A stretch of 64,000 bases of DNA from Udeniomyces pyricola (taxonomy: Eukaryota > Basidiomycota > Tremellomycetes > Cystofilobasidiales > Mrakiaceae), in assembly GCA_039545295.1 (NCBI GenBank), contig BCIK01000007.1:813835-877834 (forward strand). Direction: 5' to 3'. A program made the position numbers and the translations under genes. A model generated the notes under the pieces. It saw only the letters and a program-made list of their open reading frames with translations. It was not told the DNA's origin and did not search any database. Of this stretch, positions 11,789 through 22,864 are shown piece after piece (positions within the stretch are counted from its first letter, which is position 1; each line of letters begins with the position of its first letter).

Positions 11789-14700
11789 ATGAACCCTACC
11801 GATCCCATCCCGCTCACATCGACCTCAGCCGATTTGAACCATCGTCTCATCATCGAACCCACTGGATCCCAGCCTGCTCCGCCCTCACCTTTGAACATCA
11901 GCCATGATCCCACACCGGCCGGTGATCTCGACGCGCTCAGACGCCTAAAGGAAGACATTGTTTCTGGCAATCATCATCAGTATACCGCCATCATAAAGCC
12001 CTACGCGCTCAGGGCTGTCGCTGTGACGCCTGATGAGGCTGTCGCTCAAACTGTTCTCGCCGAGACCGCGGTTTCCACCAGCCCGCCAACTTCCAATGTC
12101 TTGCTGCCTGCGACTTCCACTTTTCCACCATCAATCCCGCTCGCTACCACGTCTACAGCCTTGCCTCCCCCCGTAACCGACCAGCTTCCTGATGTGTGCG
12201 ATGTCAAACAGCCGCAAGTTGCGGCCTCAGCTGCAGTGAACACGAGAGAGGTCTCTTCGACTGTTGACGGTTCGCCTCCGGCTGTCCACTCTCCCACGCC
12301 TGCTTCGCCTGTCCTGACGTGTGCTCCGGTCGTTGAAGCTGTCCTCACGGCTGTCAAGCGAGTTCATACGGATGCTGCTATTTCTGATACCGTTTTCGGC
12401 CCAGATAAGCGCGCCAAAGTCGATCACATTGATGACATCGTGCGAGTCGACCTGCGAAACAAGGCAGCGTCTCCGCACTCTCCTTCAAAGGCTACCTCTG
12501 CTGATCCACCTACGACTGCTGCAACCACCGAGACTTTCGCTCAGCATCGCCATGACTCTCCGCTCCAGTCTACGCCTGGCTCGAACATCCTTGACGACAC
12601 CGACTCCCGGCGCCCCGACTCACTCTCGACAACCGTTCCGGAGCCTGCTTCCAACCTCGTCCGCGAGTCTGATCTTCCTGTCTTTACCTCTGAAACTCAT
12701 GTTTTCCCCGAGACTTCATTATCCACCACTTCAGATCATGATATGTCGCATACGCCGTCCAAAATTGTGGCCCCAGTCAAGCGACACGAAGCGCAAGCCG
12801 AGCGCGACCGCCACGACGCTGAAGAAGAGGCAGCGCTGAATATCGATCTCGGGCTTGACACAAACCCCAACGACCTTTCCCAGATTGATATGCCTAAATC
12901 TGCCCCTTTTCCCGACGAGCCTAAAAACAAGCCAAGCGAAGATGATGCAGTTTCGCTGCCCAAGCCAGATATACCAATTCGAAGGGAGCCAGAGACTGAG
13001 GAGGAGGAGAGACAACGACTTCGAGCTGAGCGCAAGGAGCGCGAGAGAGAGTCTCGGGAAAGACTGGAGAGGGAAGCTTGGGGGGAGAGAGGAGAGAAAG
13101 GGCGTGAGCAGCAGACGCGTTACCCGCGGGAGGAGCAGGATCGGGAAGAGCGCGGTCAGAGAGAACAGGAGCAGCGAGAGGTTGAGTATGTCGATCAGTG
13201 GCGTCAGAAGCAGTTACAGGAAGAAAAGGAAGCGTTGATCAAGAAGCAGAAGGCTGAGGCAGAAGCTGTGAGGAAGATGGTTAGAGAGAGGGAGGCGCAG
13301 GAAAGGCGAGAAAAGGAGGCCGCAGCTAGGCGGGAGCGGGAACGCTATGAGCATTACCGAGAATCGTAAGTCGCATCTTGCTCCTGCTATCGATCGAGCC
13401 TGATGTTCGCATAGACTGATGCTTGCATGGTAACTTTGCTTTATGATTTCTTTCCAATGTGGTAGACAACGTGACCCTTACGCCCCGCGCCCGCTCTCCT
13501 GGGCAGATCCCCGAGGACTCTCGACGCAGGAGCTCATGGACGAGCGGTTTCCTCTTCAACATCCACCTTCTGGCTACCCGGCAGCTCCTGGACCTAGTTC
13601 CACTCCTCACATGATGCCCCAAGATTCCTACGGTGCTGCCCCCCGAGGCGCCCGCAGCAACTACGCCGACCACGACCACGACCGCCCTGCTGGCGGTTTC
13701 AACGGTCCTCCACCGCCGAGACGAGATGCCGATCTTCCCCCCTACGGCAACCGACCAAGTTCTTTCGTTGCTGACCCTCGAATGCCTTATGACTCACCCC
13801 CTCCGACTGGTGCCCCTCTTCCTCGACCCGCATCCTCGGTTCCTTCCCTCGACGCTCGACGACACCACGGCTCTAACGCCTCAGACGCTGGCTCCTACTC
13901 TGCTCCTTCTGCCTCTAGTGTTGATCGCTACATGCCTTCTTCTGAGCCCCCTCGGAATCCCTACGCATCTTCTTTTCAGCGACGTTCTCCTCCGCGCAAC
14001 TCTCCTCCAGGTCGATATCGCAATGTCAACGATGACTGGTCTCGACCCCCCTCCCGACAAGCCGCTCCGCCTTCACCTCCTCCAGCTAGTGATACGGCTG
14101 CTCTGCTACGGGAGATGCAAGCACTCAAAGAGAAGATGCTTCTGCTAGAGAGGCAAGCAGCCGTTGCCGCTGGTGTCGCGCCACCGTTGGGAGGACCCGA
14201 TGATCGAATGATGGGTAGTGGTGGTTCCGGTAGAAGGTCTGACGACCGATATCAGCCCGGCCTCGCCCTTCCCCCTCAGGATTCATACAGCAATTCTCGT
14301 GGCCCCGGCAACGGATCTGTCCCGCCGCCGCTGCCACCGTTCCGCGATGACCAACGACGACCTTCCGCAGGATACGAGCCTCGCAGCGGGGGCGGTTACC
14401 TCGATGCTTCTTCGTCCGCTCCTTACGTCAATAATGCCTACACTGCCAATCCTGGCCCTGCCCCATCTTATCTCAATGACAAATACGCTCGACCTCCCCA
14501 CGATCGTCCATACGACAACCCTCCCCCTCACATTCCTTCCTCCAACGTTTCGTATCGCGCTGCTGCTCCACCACCTTCGTCTCAATACTACCCACCACCT
14601 CCACGTGATGGTCCAATCTACTCGAGGGACAGTTCTGATTATGGAGCAGTCGACGACTTTCGACGAGACGACCGAGCCGGAGGGGCATCGTCATGGACGC

Positions 14701-14939
14701 GCCCACCACCTCTTCCGCCGCTCTCGCTTTCTCAGCAGCAACAACAGCCAAATCACATGTCGCAGAGCAGCGTAGGTTATCGGGGTGGCTCTGGTGGAAG
14801 AGATGATCGTGGATACGCTGGTGGGGGTGGGAGTGGTGGTGGGAGTCGAGGCCCTTCGAGTGGACAGTATGGAGGAGGGTCAGGCGGATCTAGTGCTGGA
14901 AATGGTACCGGAAGGAATGATCGATGGGAAAGACGATAG
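11789..14939 (+). CDS. Large low-complexity protein with charged coiled coil and RGG-like tail
   Basis: I do not recognise this 1016-residue protein. Exons: 11789-13365 and 13466-14939, joined in frame across a short intron (donor GTAAGT, acceptor GTAG). The first ATG in frame is 11789. The first 80 residues hold a modest ordered-looking stretch (LRRLKEDIVSGNHHQYTAII). Residues of about 85-390 are Ser/Thr/Pro/Ala-rich. A segment of about 130 residues rich in Glu, Arg and Gln follows (near 12990-13360), likely a long charged helix. The second exon is rich in Pro, Arg, Tyr and Asp, has a short Leu-rich helix (MQALKEKMLLLERQAAVAA), and ends in GGSGGG and GGR repeats. Such composition is common in RNA-granule or scaffold proteins, which is only inference. 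It is divergent from BRE1. Confidence 0.8.
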
Positions 14940-15540
14940 AGGTCAAAAAAATCTGTGATAAATTGTACGTATGGCTTTCTCACTTTGGTCCTTGGGTTGG
15001 GTCGGTCATGCTAGTGTGCTTACAATTGCACCTGGTGATCCACGGCGTTTTTCATTCTTAACAGATTGAGACTTGGATATCAAACATCTTTCTCGTCTGT
15101 GTATACTTTGTCGTGTCTTATTTATCATATCATGAAATGAAGCTTGGCCATCTGCATTTCGAATTGTCTCAAGGTGACCTGTAATGAGTCAAGCGATTCT
15201 ACGTTCAGTTGATATACGCAGATGGCGACAACGTTGAGACAAAGTGATGCACGTTCATGTATCACGATTTCATTCAATCTTGGAAAAATTGATGTGCACC
15301 TGGATAGCTAGACATGATATCTGGATCTGTCTGGCCGTCTGGATTCGTCTGGATCGTCTAGCGCCTGGATATCAGATGCACCTCATAAAGGTTACATAAC
15401 CTATTTGTTCACAGCCTCACAGGGCGATTTGGCTGGATTTGGAAGGCACGACCTTCCCAACTTCCTTGGGCTGCTGCTCCAGCCAACCAACCAACTCCCT
15501 ATCCTTCCCTTGGATTTCCACAACATCTTCCTACTCAGCC
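14940..15540. other. Intergenic region upstream of TRM112
   Basis: This contains the 3' end of the preceding gene and the TRM112 promoter. At about 15310-15372 there is an imperfect array of GTCTGGAT-like units. Nothing else is visible. Confidence 0.4.
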
Positions 15541-16498
15541 ATGCGTCTCATCACCCAGTATGCTTCTGTTTATTGCGTTGATCACACTGTAAGGATCGTT
15601 GCACGTGACTCACATACTGATTTCTTTCTCCATTTCCATCCCTTCCTTTCGCCTACGCTTCCTCCCCCCTTCCCCTCGGCTGCCCAACGCGAATCTACCG
15701 ACGTCTATTTACCTTACCGCCCAACCAGCAACATCCTGGCCTGCCACGTCCGATCGTGCACGTCCAACAACTTCCCTCTCCAGCTCAAGGACGTCGAGAT
15801 TGAGATTCGAGAGGCCGAGTACAATGAGGAATTCCTTACCGGCTTCTGGCCAAAGGTCGAGTGGAAAGCGCTGGTGGACACTGCCAAGGCTGTGAGTCGC
15901 GAATGAAGGGTCTGATGTGGGGTCGACGATATGGACAATCAAGATAGGGCTGTTGACAGGGAGACGTCATGGATGGGGGGAAGCAGGGTGTAGACCGGTC
16001 ATTGAAGGGATGCCGCTGCTGACCACGTCCGCAACTCACTTCCTTCCGTTATCTCGTACTGGCACGGTATTGATCATTCACAGCTCGGAGATACCTCTCT
16101 GCCGGAGAAAGCTCCTGACCCTTCCATGCCTCCTCCCCAGGAGGTCCTTCAGGCGCTGCACCACGTCTTGATGGAGGTACGTCAATCCCCGCCTTCGCCG
16201 CTCGTTCACGCGTCGATTGTAGTCCTGAAATTGACCTGTCTATTGGTGTTGCTTCATTGGCATCAGATTCACGTTGAGGAAGGAGCTATGATCTGCCCGA
16301 ATTGCTCTCACTCGTACCCGATATCGAACGGCATACCGAACATGGTCAGTTGATTTAGGTTGTCTTAGGCTCCTCAGCTTGAACCCGTCCCGCTCTGCCA
16401 AGCTGGTGACTGACTTGATGATCTGTTCAATTTTCGCACTTTTTGGCAACCTTGTTTCTTTGATAGCTGTTGGCGGAGCATGAGATTGGGGCGAACTG
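15541..16498 (+). CDS. TRM112: Multifunctional methyltransferase subunit TRM112
   Basis: Trm112 is a small zinc protein that activates several methyltransferases acting on tRNA (Trm9, Trm11), rRNA (Bud23) and release factor eRF1 (Mtq2). The model gives 127 residues, about the family length, from exons 15541-15557, 15729-15891, 16084-16176, 16267-16344 and 16466-16498. The start MRLITHNILACH matches the family, and C11 and C16 fall at the positions of the yeast zinc cysteines. The other zinc pair is in MICPNCSHSYP. The conserved NGIPNM motif precedes the tail LLAEHE. The first exon is only 17 bases, splitting the codon for H6. Every junction preserves frame. Confidence 0.95.
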
Positions 16499-17150
16499 AT
16501 GAATGGATAAATGGACGATATTGTGTGCGGCTCGATCTGACTTGAGACGCGTCAAAGGGGGGATGGGGAAGAGCCAAAGGGGGGGGGGGCTCTTTCGAGA
16601 AGAAACGCTGACGATGAACTCAACTGTAACATCATGAGCTGGTAGCAGCTGATCATCGATCTCGTCATTTACTTATCAAGTCTCTTTGTATCTACTGAGT
16701 CTGTTTGTCATAAGCAGCATTGCTTGTTCCTACCGATCTACTCCGAGTCACATGAAGCTGCAAGAAACCCCTTCCCTCACCCCCTTACTCCCTTTCGATT
16801 AACTTACCGTCTACTTCCCAGCGCTTACCACCTTTCGTCTTGATCCGGTTGTGACTCCCGTTATATCATCATGGGTGGTGGCGTATAGGTCGCCGCAAGC
16901 TCCGGTCCATGGAATGTGGCCATTTCCGCCATGACCAGCGGATTGGGTTTGCTATGCATAGCAAACGCATGATTGATAACCCCTTTCTCCGCTATCGAAA
17001 CCTTGTATCCCCTTTTCTCTTCGTTGATCTATTAGGCTTTTCTTGCTTTCTCCTTCGCTCATTCCTCACGTTAGCCTTCTCCAACGTTCAACGACCACTT
17101 CAATTTGCTCATCTACTCTCTCTACCCCTCTCATCGAAGCAACTAGCAGC
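16499..17150. other. Intergenic region before the seven-helix gene pair
   Basis: Holds the TRM112 3' end and the promoter of the first seven-helix gene. A G run occurs near 16578-16590. A CT-rich stretch (about 17030-17150) directly precedes the ATG, as is common upstream of fungal start codons. No gene is seen. Confidence 0.4.
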
Positions 17151-19144
17151 ATGTCCTCTATGGCCAACGATCTCCTACAGCCTCCTCCACCTGGACTTGA
17201 GGGAAGGTACCTTGGGCTTTATAACTGCGGCCTGATCATGACCTTTGGCCTCGGGCTGACCTTTTTCTTTGCCGAGTCGGTGAGTTTGCGGATCTGAACT
17301 GCTCGCTTGTTCGCCGAACCTTCTATCGAGCCACAGTTTCTCTGACATTCACCTTCTCGTTGACTTCTGATCATCTTCTTAGCTTCATCGGCACAGCTTC
17401 ATCATCAACTACCTCTTCCTAACGGGCGTCTTCTCCCTCTTTGCTAGCTTATCGTGAGTTCTCGTACTTGGACGTGTTCCGTCCCGCTTTTCATCTGGTC
17501 CGGCCAGATTTCTCACTGCTTCGAGTTCTTACTGTGTTTTGGTCACAGTTCAATTGCCACCCGCTGTCATACCGGCTTGCAGTCCAACCGTCCATTAGCC
17601 GTTGCACAGGCATCTGGCCTCCTGGGTGGAGCTCCGGCAGTCGCACTCGTACGTCTTGATGTACTGGGCAGGTTCACGAGATTGACAGGCGGGACCCCCT
17701 GCTAATCGTTCCTGCCCGTGTCGACCTACTTTTGTGTTATCTCAGAGTGACGCTCTACTTGCTGTCATTGTGTGTCCAACCCATCTTCACGTCTCTTGTT
17801 AATTGATTTAGTCAAGTCGCTCGAGAAGTCGATGATTGTCATGGTCCGCTTACATCTGATTATGCTACGACTTATCATTCCATCCCTTCGAAAGATGCTC
17901 CTCAAAGTCTCGCCACGCCAAAACCGATTCGTCACAATGTCCGAGACACGTTGGTTCACGATTGGGGTGGGTGTAGCTGGTCGTTAATCTGCTGATCTGC
18001 AAATTTGCGATATCATATCATCACATATGACTGATTAATCTCTCATGGCGCTATTTTTATCAACACATCTTGTGGACTGTCAGATTAACATCCTACCTTG
18101 GCTCGTATGGGTCATTGGACTAGTTGTGGGTATAGTCAAAGGAACAGCTGGCGCCCACAACCCAGAGAATCTGATAATGCCAGTAGGCTACTGGAATCTT
18201 TTTGTGGTACGAACATATCCTCTGTTTGGAGATTTTACCAACCTTCGCACTCCACCTATTCTCCAAGGTATTCAACCCTCTCTTGCGTTCTTGACTGATC
18301 ATGGATCGGGCTTGATGTTCAACTTCGGGTTCTCAGATGCCTCGCTACTTTGGACCGTGGCTATACTCAATCATCATCTTATTCGGGTAAGCATTGACTC
18401 AGCAAGCTCTAGGTTCAAAGAGTTTGACTCTGACGCATACAAGACTCTCAATTCGTTCTCAGCGCAACGGTCATCATCGACACTGTTCTTCTCGTCGTGC
18501 TCTTTAAACACTATCGAGTCCAATCGGCGAACATGTCCCTGTCTGTCTCATCGACCGCCCGCTCCGCTCAAGCTGAGAAGAAAGCGGCTTTTCGTCGTCA
18601 TCTCGGACTTGCCGCACGATGCTCAGCACTGGGTGTCTTTTTCCTATGCAATCTTTGTCTGGACGTGGTCATTGTCTCCAACGTCGCCATTCCACCAACC
18701 TCAGTACAGGTCTACGAAGCGAACCGGGGCATCACTATCTTCTTCATCTTCGCCAGCCAGGAAGATGTCATCCAACTTGTTCTCGTCTCGGCTGTGTCTT
18801 TGTCATCCAGCGTCTGTTCCATCTTCACTCGTCGACGTCGTTCGACCTTTGCACCCTCAGTCCAGCTGCCTTCAACGCACTATCTCCCCAATTCCACTCA
18901 TCTCAGTGACGAGACCGCCTCAATTCCACCGAGCAAATCCACTGACGATTCGTTCAGCTCCAAACTTGGATTCTGGCAGCATACCTCAGGTGGTACGGCG
19001 TCGCACGCAGGTGGTCAGGACGACTGGGAAGAGGGGGTTGACAGCAAAGGGAAGTGGTCATTCTGGCCGAGGATTAAGAAGGAAGAGTGTAAGATGAAGC
19101 AAGGTGTAGAGATTACGGTGGAGACCTATCGATCGAGTGATTGA
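17151..19144 (+). CDS. Putative seven-transmembrane receptor-like protein, copy A
   Basis: Predicted integral membrane protein of 416 residues with about seven hydrophobic helices: near 24-42, 49-66, 84-112, 133-152, 176-205, 245-265 and 290-310. A Ser/Thr-rich cytoplasmic-type tail of about 100 residues follows. Exons: 17151-17279, 17383-17453, 17549-17648, 17746-17769, 17895-17966, 18084-18206, 18337-18386, 18463-19144. The model was checked against copy B downstream: the first four exons have identical lengths (129, 71, 100, 24 bases) and phases. Shared motifs are NYLFL in helix 2, MLLKV after helix 3, PW in helix 4, VYEANRG and FFIFASQED before and in helix 7, and a terminal ITVET. There is no signal peptide. 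The layout is that of a G-protein-coupled receptor, but I do not recognise the family and see no Ste3, Git3 or cAMP-receptor signature. Confidence 0.7.
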
Positions 19145-20077
19145 GTGCCCTTGAAAGTGGGGAAGTCACAGGAAAGCCGGGAAGGGAGGATAGTAAACGA
19201 GGGGATAAAGGAATCCAAGTCATGTAATCTGTGATCCACTTTCTTCCATCTACGCGTTAATTCCGTTCGAGTGTGGTTCATATCACATCTCTAGTATTCT
19301 TCTTGGTCTTTTCCTATCTTTCGGACTTGTTTGTCTTCCCTCCAAAACTTACTTCTCACACTTCAATCGGTCGAATTCAAAGTGCTCCTTTCAAACTAGC
19401 TTTCCGGCCATCCGACCGTCTTTCTTGGCACGATTCCTTGCATGTGTCTGTTCGCCGCTTTTGTTCGTCAATAGAGGGCAAGTGGAGCAGGCATCTTCAC
19501 CACTCACTGATGCAGAGCTTGTATTGAAGATCAATCAATCACATCTATAGCGGCACGTCATAAGCATCCACCTTGCATATCATCTGCCGTTTGACGCCGC
19601 TGGAGGACCTAGGAGGATCACGACCAGGCTCATCCTGTTATCAAAATGCTTCGATCAACTATTGCTACAGACAATGACTATACCTACGAGCATCTGCACA
19701 TGCCCCAGGCCGCAAAGAAAGTCTCCTCTGATTGTCTCTCCTTTTTCTTTCCTACTGACAGACTGACTAACTTTTGTTAAGCAAGTAGAAACAGGAGCTT
19801 TCTTCGCCGATTAGACTTTGACCAGATGCCCTGATCGATGATCTTCCTGCCCATTCTATTCTCCCCTCTTCGGCCCGTTTCACGATGATCCCCTTCGCCT
19901 GCTTTTTCTGATCACCGACTCATGATTAGCTCAATTTGACGGCCAATGGTCTCTTTCCAAGATATCCACGTTCTGTGCTTCCGTCATCTGCCAAACAATC
20001 AACGTCTATCGACAGGCTCGCTTTGCTCGCTTCGTCTTCTCGTACTCACAGTCTACACCGTCCCGCCCCGCAACATC
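19145..20077. other. Spacer between the two seven-helix genes
   Basis: This 933-base interval holds the end of copy A and the promoter of copy B. Short frames are present, but none matches a helix of the neighbouring paralogues, so I see no third, decayed copy. Confidence 0.4.
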
Positions 20078-22157
20078 ATGCCTGGCTTCAAAGGACCTGT
20101 CGTTTGGCCAGCCTCAAAAGGGCTCCAGCAAGTCTTTCTCACTCTCCAACTTTCATCGTGTGTCAGCTGTACTATTCTTGGAGCAACTATTGTACTGTGT
20201 CCGTTGGTAAGTCGGGCCGCTGGGTCTTCCCAATCGGCCTCGTTCGCGACCATGTATTATCCATACTTCAGAAACAACCTTATCCCTTCATTTCCGAACT
20301 CTCTGCAGATCCGACGCCATCCTTTCGTGGCAAATTATCTGTTCCTTTCAGCTGCCTTCAGTCTGGCATCCAGCTTGTCGTAAGTCAATCATACATACTG
20401 TAGACGTTCGCTTGCAGTCGAATCTGTTCGCCGAGGTGATAGTAAGCTCGCATCCGCCGTGATACCTGTATACCGCTCAGCTGTCTGCATGATGGGGGGC
20501 ACATCACTAAGCCACCCCCCGAGGGCTTAGCCATCTTCCAAGCCGCTCTTATTCTCGGAGGTGGAATTGCCACTGCCGTAGTAAGTTGGTGATCGACCTG
20601 ACGATACTGATTGACCGATGCTATGGTCTTGATGTCACTGGCATCTGGTTAACTTACTTGTGCGCATTCAGGCAGATATGATGCTCGCAGGAGTGGTATG
20701 TCAATATGTTTGTGGCCACGATTGCCCCTCTTTCCTGTTATGAAAGTATGATTTACGACTGTGTTGCTCCACCTCAGATGCTACTCAAAGTTGTCCGTCG
20801 CAATCGAGCCGTTGTGATCGCCGAGGGACGAAGGTTCGAATTAGGTGTAAGTCCGCTGCCAAACCAGCCCAGATATAATTGCACGGCCCATCATGTTCAT
20901 ATACTGACGACAAGACGTATGCATCTTTAGCTCATTATCTTTCCTTGGGTCTTGTGGTCGATCCTCTTCTTTCTGGGCCTCGGGGTGAGAGTTCGACCTG
21001 CTTTTCCGTTTGCAAAGAGTTTCAGCCAAGATACTCATGCCTCCTTCCCAATTTTGGCCCAACATCATCCATCATCTGACTTAGATCGGGATCAAGCATC
21101 ATGACTGGATCAGCCTTATCGCGTTCTGGGCTCTGCTGTCGCATCCATCGGTCATCACCCCGTATCTTATCTTGGCGTGCTTTGCATTCGCGTGAGTCTT
21201 GTTTTCTGCGACGCTTCTTTGCTCTCGTGCCTTTTTGTATATCGAATAATCTTTGGCTGATCCAAGTTTCCCGATCTTCAGCCTCACTGTTCTAATTGAT
21301 AGTAAGCAAACTCCAGCCCTTCTGCTAACCCATCTGCCCCTGAGATCTCATCAAAATCACATTCTTTTTTCTTCTTTTCTCTTGCACAGTCTGGATGATG
21401 GGGGTGTTGATTGCCTACAGCATCTCCAAGCCTGCGACCGCTACCACGACTCTTTCATCCACTACATTGACTCAAACGAGTGCCTGGCGTGGGACCGTGG
21501 CGATGGCCATTCGATGTGGGGCTTTGGGGCTCGTGTTTCTCGTCAACCTCATCCTCAACATATTTATCCTTACACCGGTCCATTTGAATTCGAGTCACGT
21601 CCTCATCTACGAAGCGAGCCGTGAGCTGTTGCCTTTGATCCCTCAGTTGTGTTGTCCTTTGTTATCCATCTTCTGATCGATCGACGGGTCGCATGATTAT
21701 TTTCTCTCCCTTTACAGGCGGGCTTTGGATTTTCTTTATTTTCAGTTCTCAAGAGGACATCCGTTCCCTCTGCTTCGACTTCTTCCAGAGCATCCCATCA
21801 CGAGTTCGAACTTTGGTCCGATGTCGATCGAGTTCAACTTCCAGTCAAACTTCAGATGATACTCATCTCAACACCAGCTACCATCTCCCTCGATTGGGTC
21901 ACCCGACCGACTTTGCCTCGGGCCCGGCTCACGTCTTGAACTCTCTTGACTCTCAGTCGTCCAAGTCGAGCGTTTGGCATTCCTACCCGGCCACCATCAA
22001 GGGTACTCGTTCGGAGGAAAGCGATACGGAAGCGAGGAGAGAGGTCGTCGAGATCAAGCGGAGCTGGCGTACGATGTTTCTGCGCGATACAACGAGGAGG
22101 ATCCCATGTGAAAATCAGGTGAAAGTGTCTGTCGAAACGACCGTGGTGAAGGATTAA
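20078..22157 (+). CDS. Putative seven-transmembrane receptor-like protein, copy B
   Basis: Tandem paralogue of the gene to its left, 419 residues. Exons: 20078-20206, 20309-20379, 20481-20580, 20672-20695, 20778-20846, 20931-20984, 21085-21191, 21267-21301, 21390-21620, 21718-22157. The first four exons match copy A exactly in length and phase, including a 24-base exon (ADMMLAGV, versus SDALLAVI in A) inside helix 3. The middle differs: where A has two exons around helices 4-5, B has three. Conserved pieces are ANYLFLS, MLLKV, FPWVLWS, IYEASRG, FFIFSSQED and a final VSVET. The tail is about 130 residues, rich in Ser, Thr and Arg. A sensing role is inferred only from topology. The acceptor of exon 8 (21267) is the weakest junction; it was chosen because the alternative puts a stop in frame. 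Confidence 0.7.
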
Positions 22158-22864
22158 GTTGCCGAATTGTGTTCGCCCTCGTTGTTTCTTCGTCTTTTCT
22201 CGACGTTTTCTCTTTTGTTCCTCCGATTCGGCTCGATCGACCCCATTTCGATCACCTGCATCTTCCTACCTTCAGCTTCTTGGTTTCTTGCGTACGTAAC
22301 TTCTGATTACTTTATCTCTCTTTCTCCCCTGTTTGCTTATCGATTCAGGTTTCATGGCGAAGATCAGGTACTACTTTGTCGCTTGTGTGTTTCTCATCAT
22401 ATTAGCCTTTGTTAGAGCACGCGCAGCTACTACTAGTTCTCATATCCCTTTTGCACAACCGGCTCAGCCAAGCCCGATTATATTTTATTTTTTTTGGACG
22501 CGAGGACGTGAGGATCATAATCATCAATCATAGCGCGAATATATATGTGTATCTCCTTGGCCTCGACGCGCGCGGAGTGAGAGCGCGACAGCTGCTTACA
22601 TATATTATGTACTGTATAAAGTATAGCAGCGCCTGTAATTATCCGTCGGGGAAGATCGAACGAGAGACGAGCGCGTACGCGATTGCCCCTTCGAAGCTGT
22701 GATTGCGACACCGACCTTCTCACGACTTGTAGCTTGTGTAGAGCGCCACAAAGAGCTTGTCCTACCAGGTCCTACTTGGCTTGGCTACCACTTGTAGCCC
22801 GTCTCGTCGCTTCTATACTTCCTCTATCCTGTGACTCTCTCCGTCCCCAGACGACTCTCTGATC
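22158..22864. other. Intergenic region
   Basis: This contains the 3' end of copy B and the promoter of the F-box gene. Short frames here (for example 22167-22415) lack recognisable content. A T-rich patch lies near 22480-22496. Confidence 0.4.

Noticed and set aside
18045..19097. A 350-codon frame inside the first seven-helix gene
   Set aside because: It crosses clear splice sites, and the paralogue downstream confirms a different frame for helices 5-7.
17151..22157. Mating-pheromone receptor (STE3) identity for the seven-helix pair
   Set aside because: The conserved Ste3 segments around helices 1-2 and the LPLPWH-type motif are absent; only the general topology agrees.
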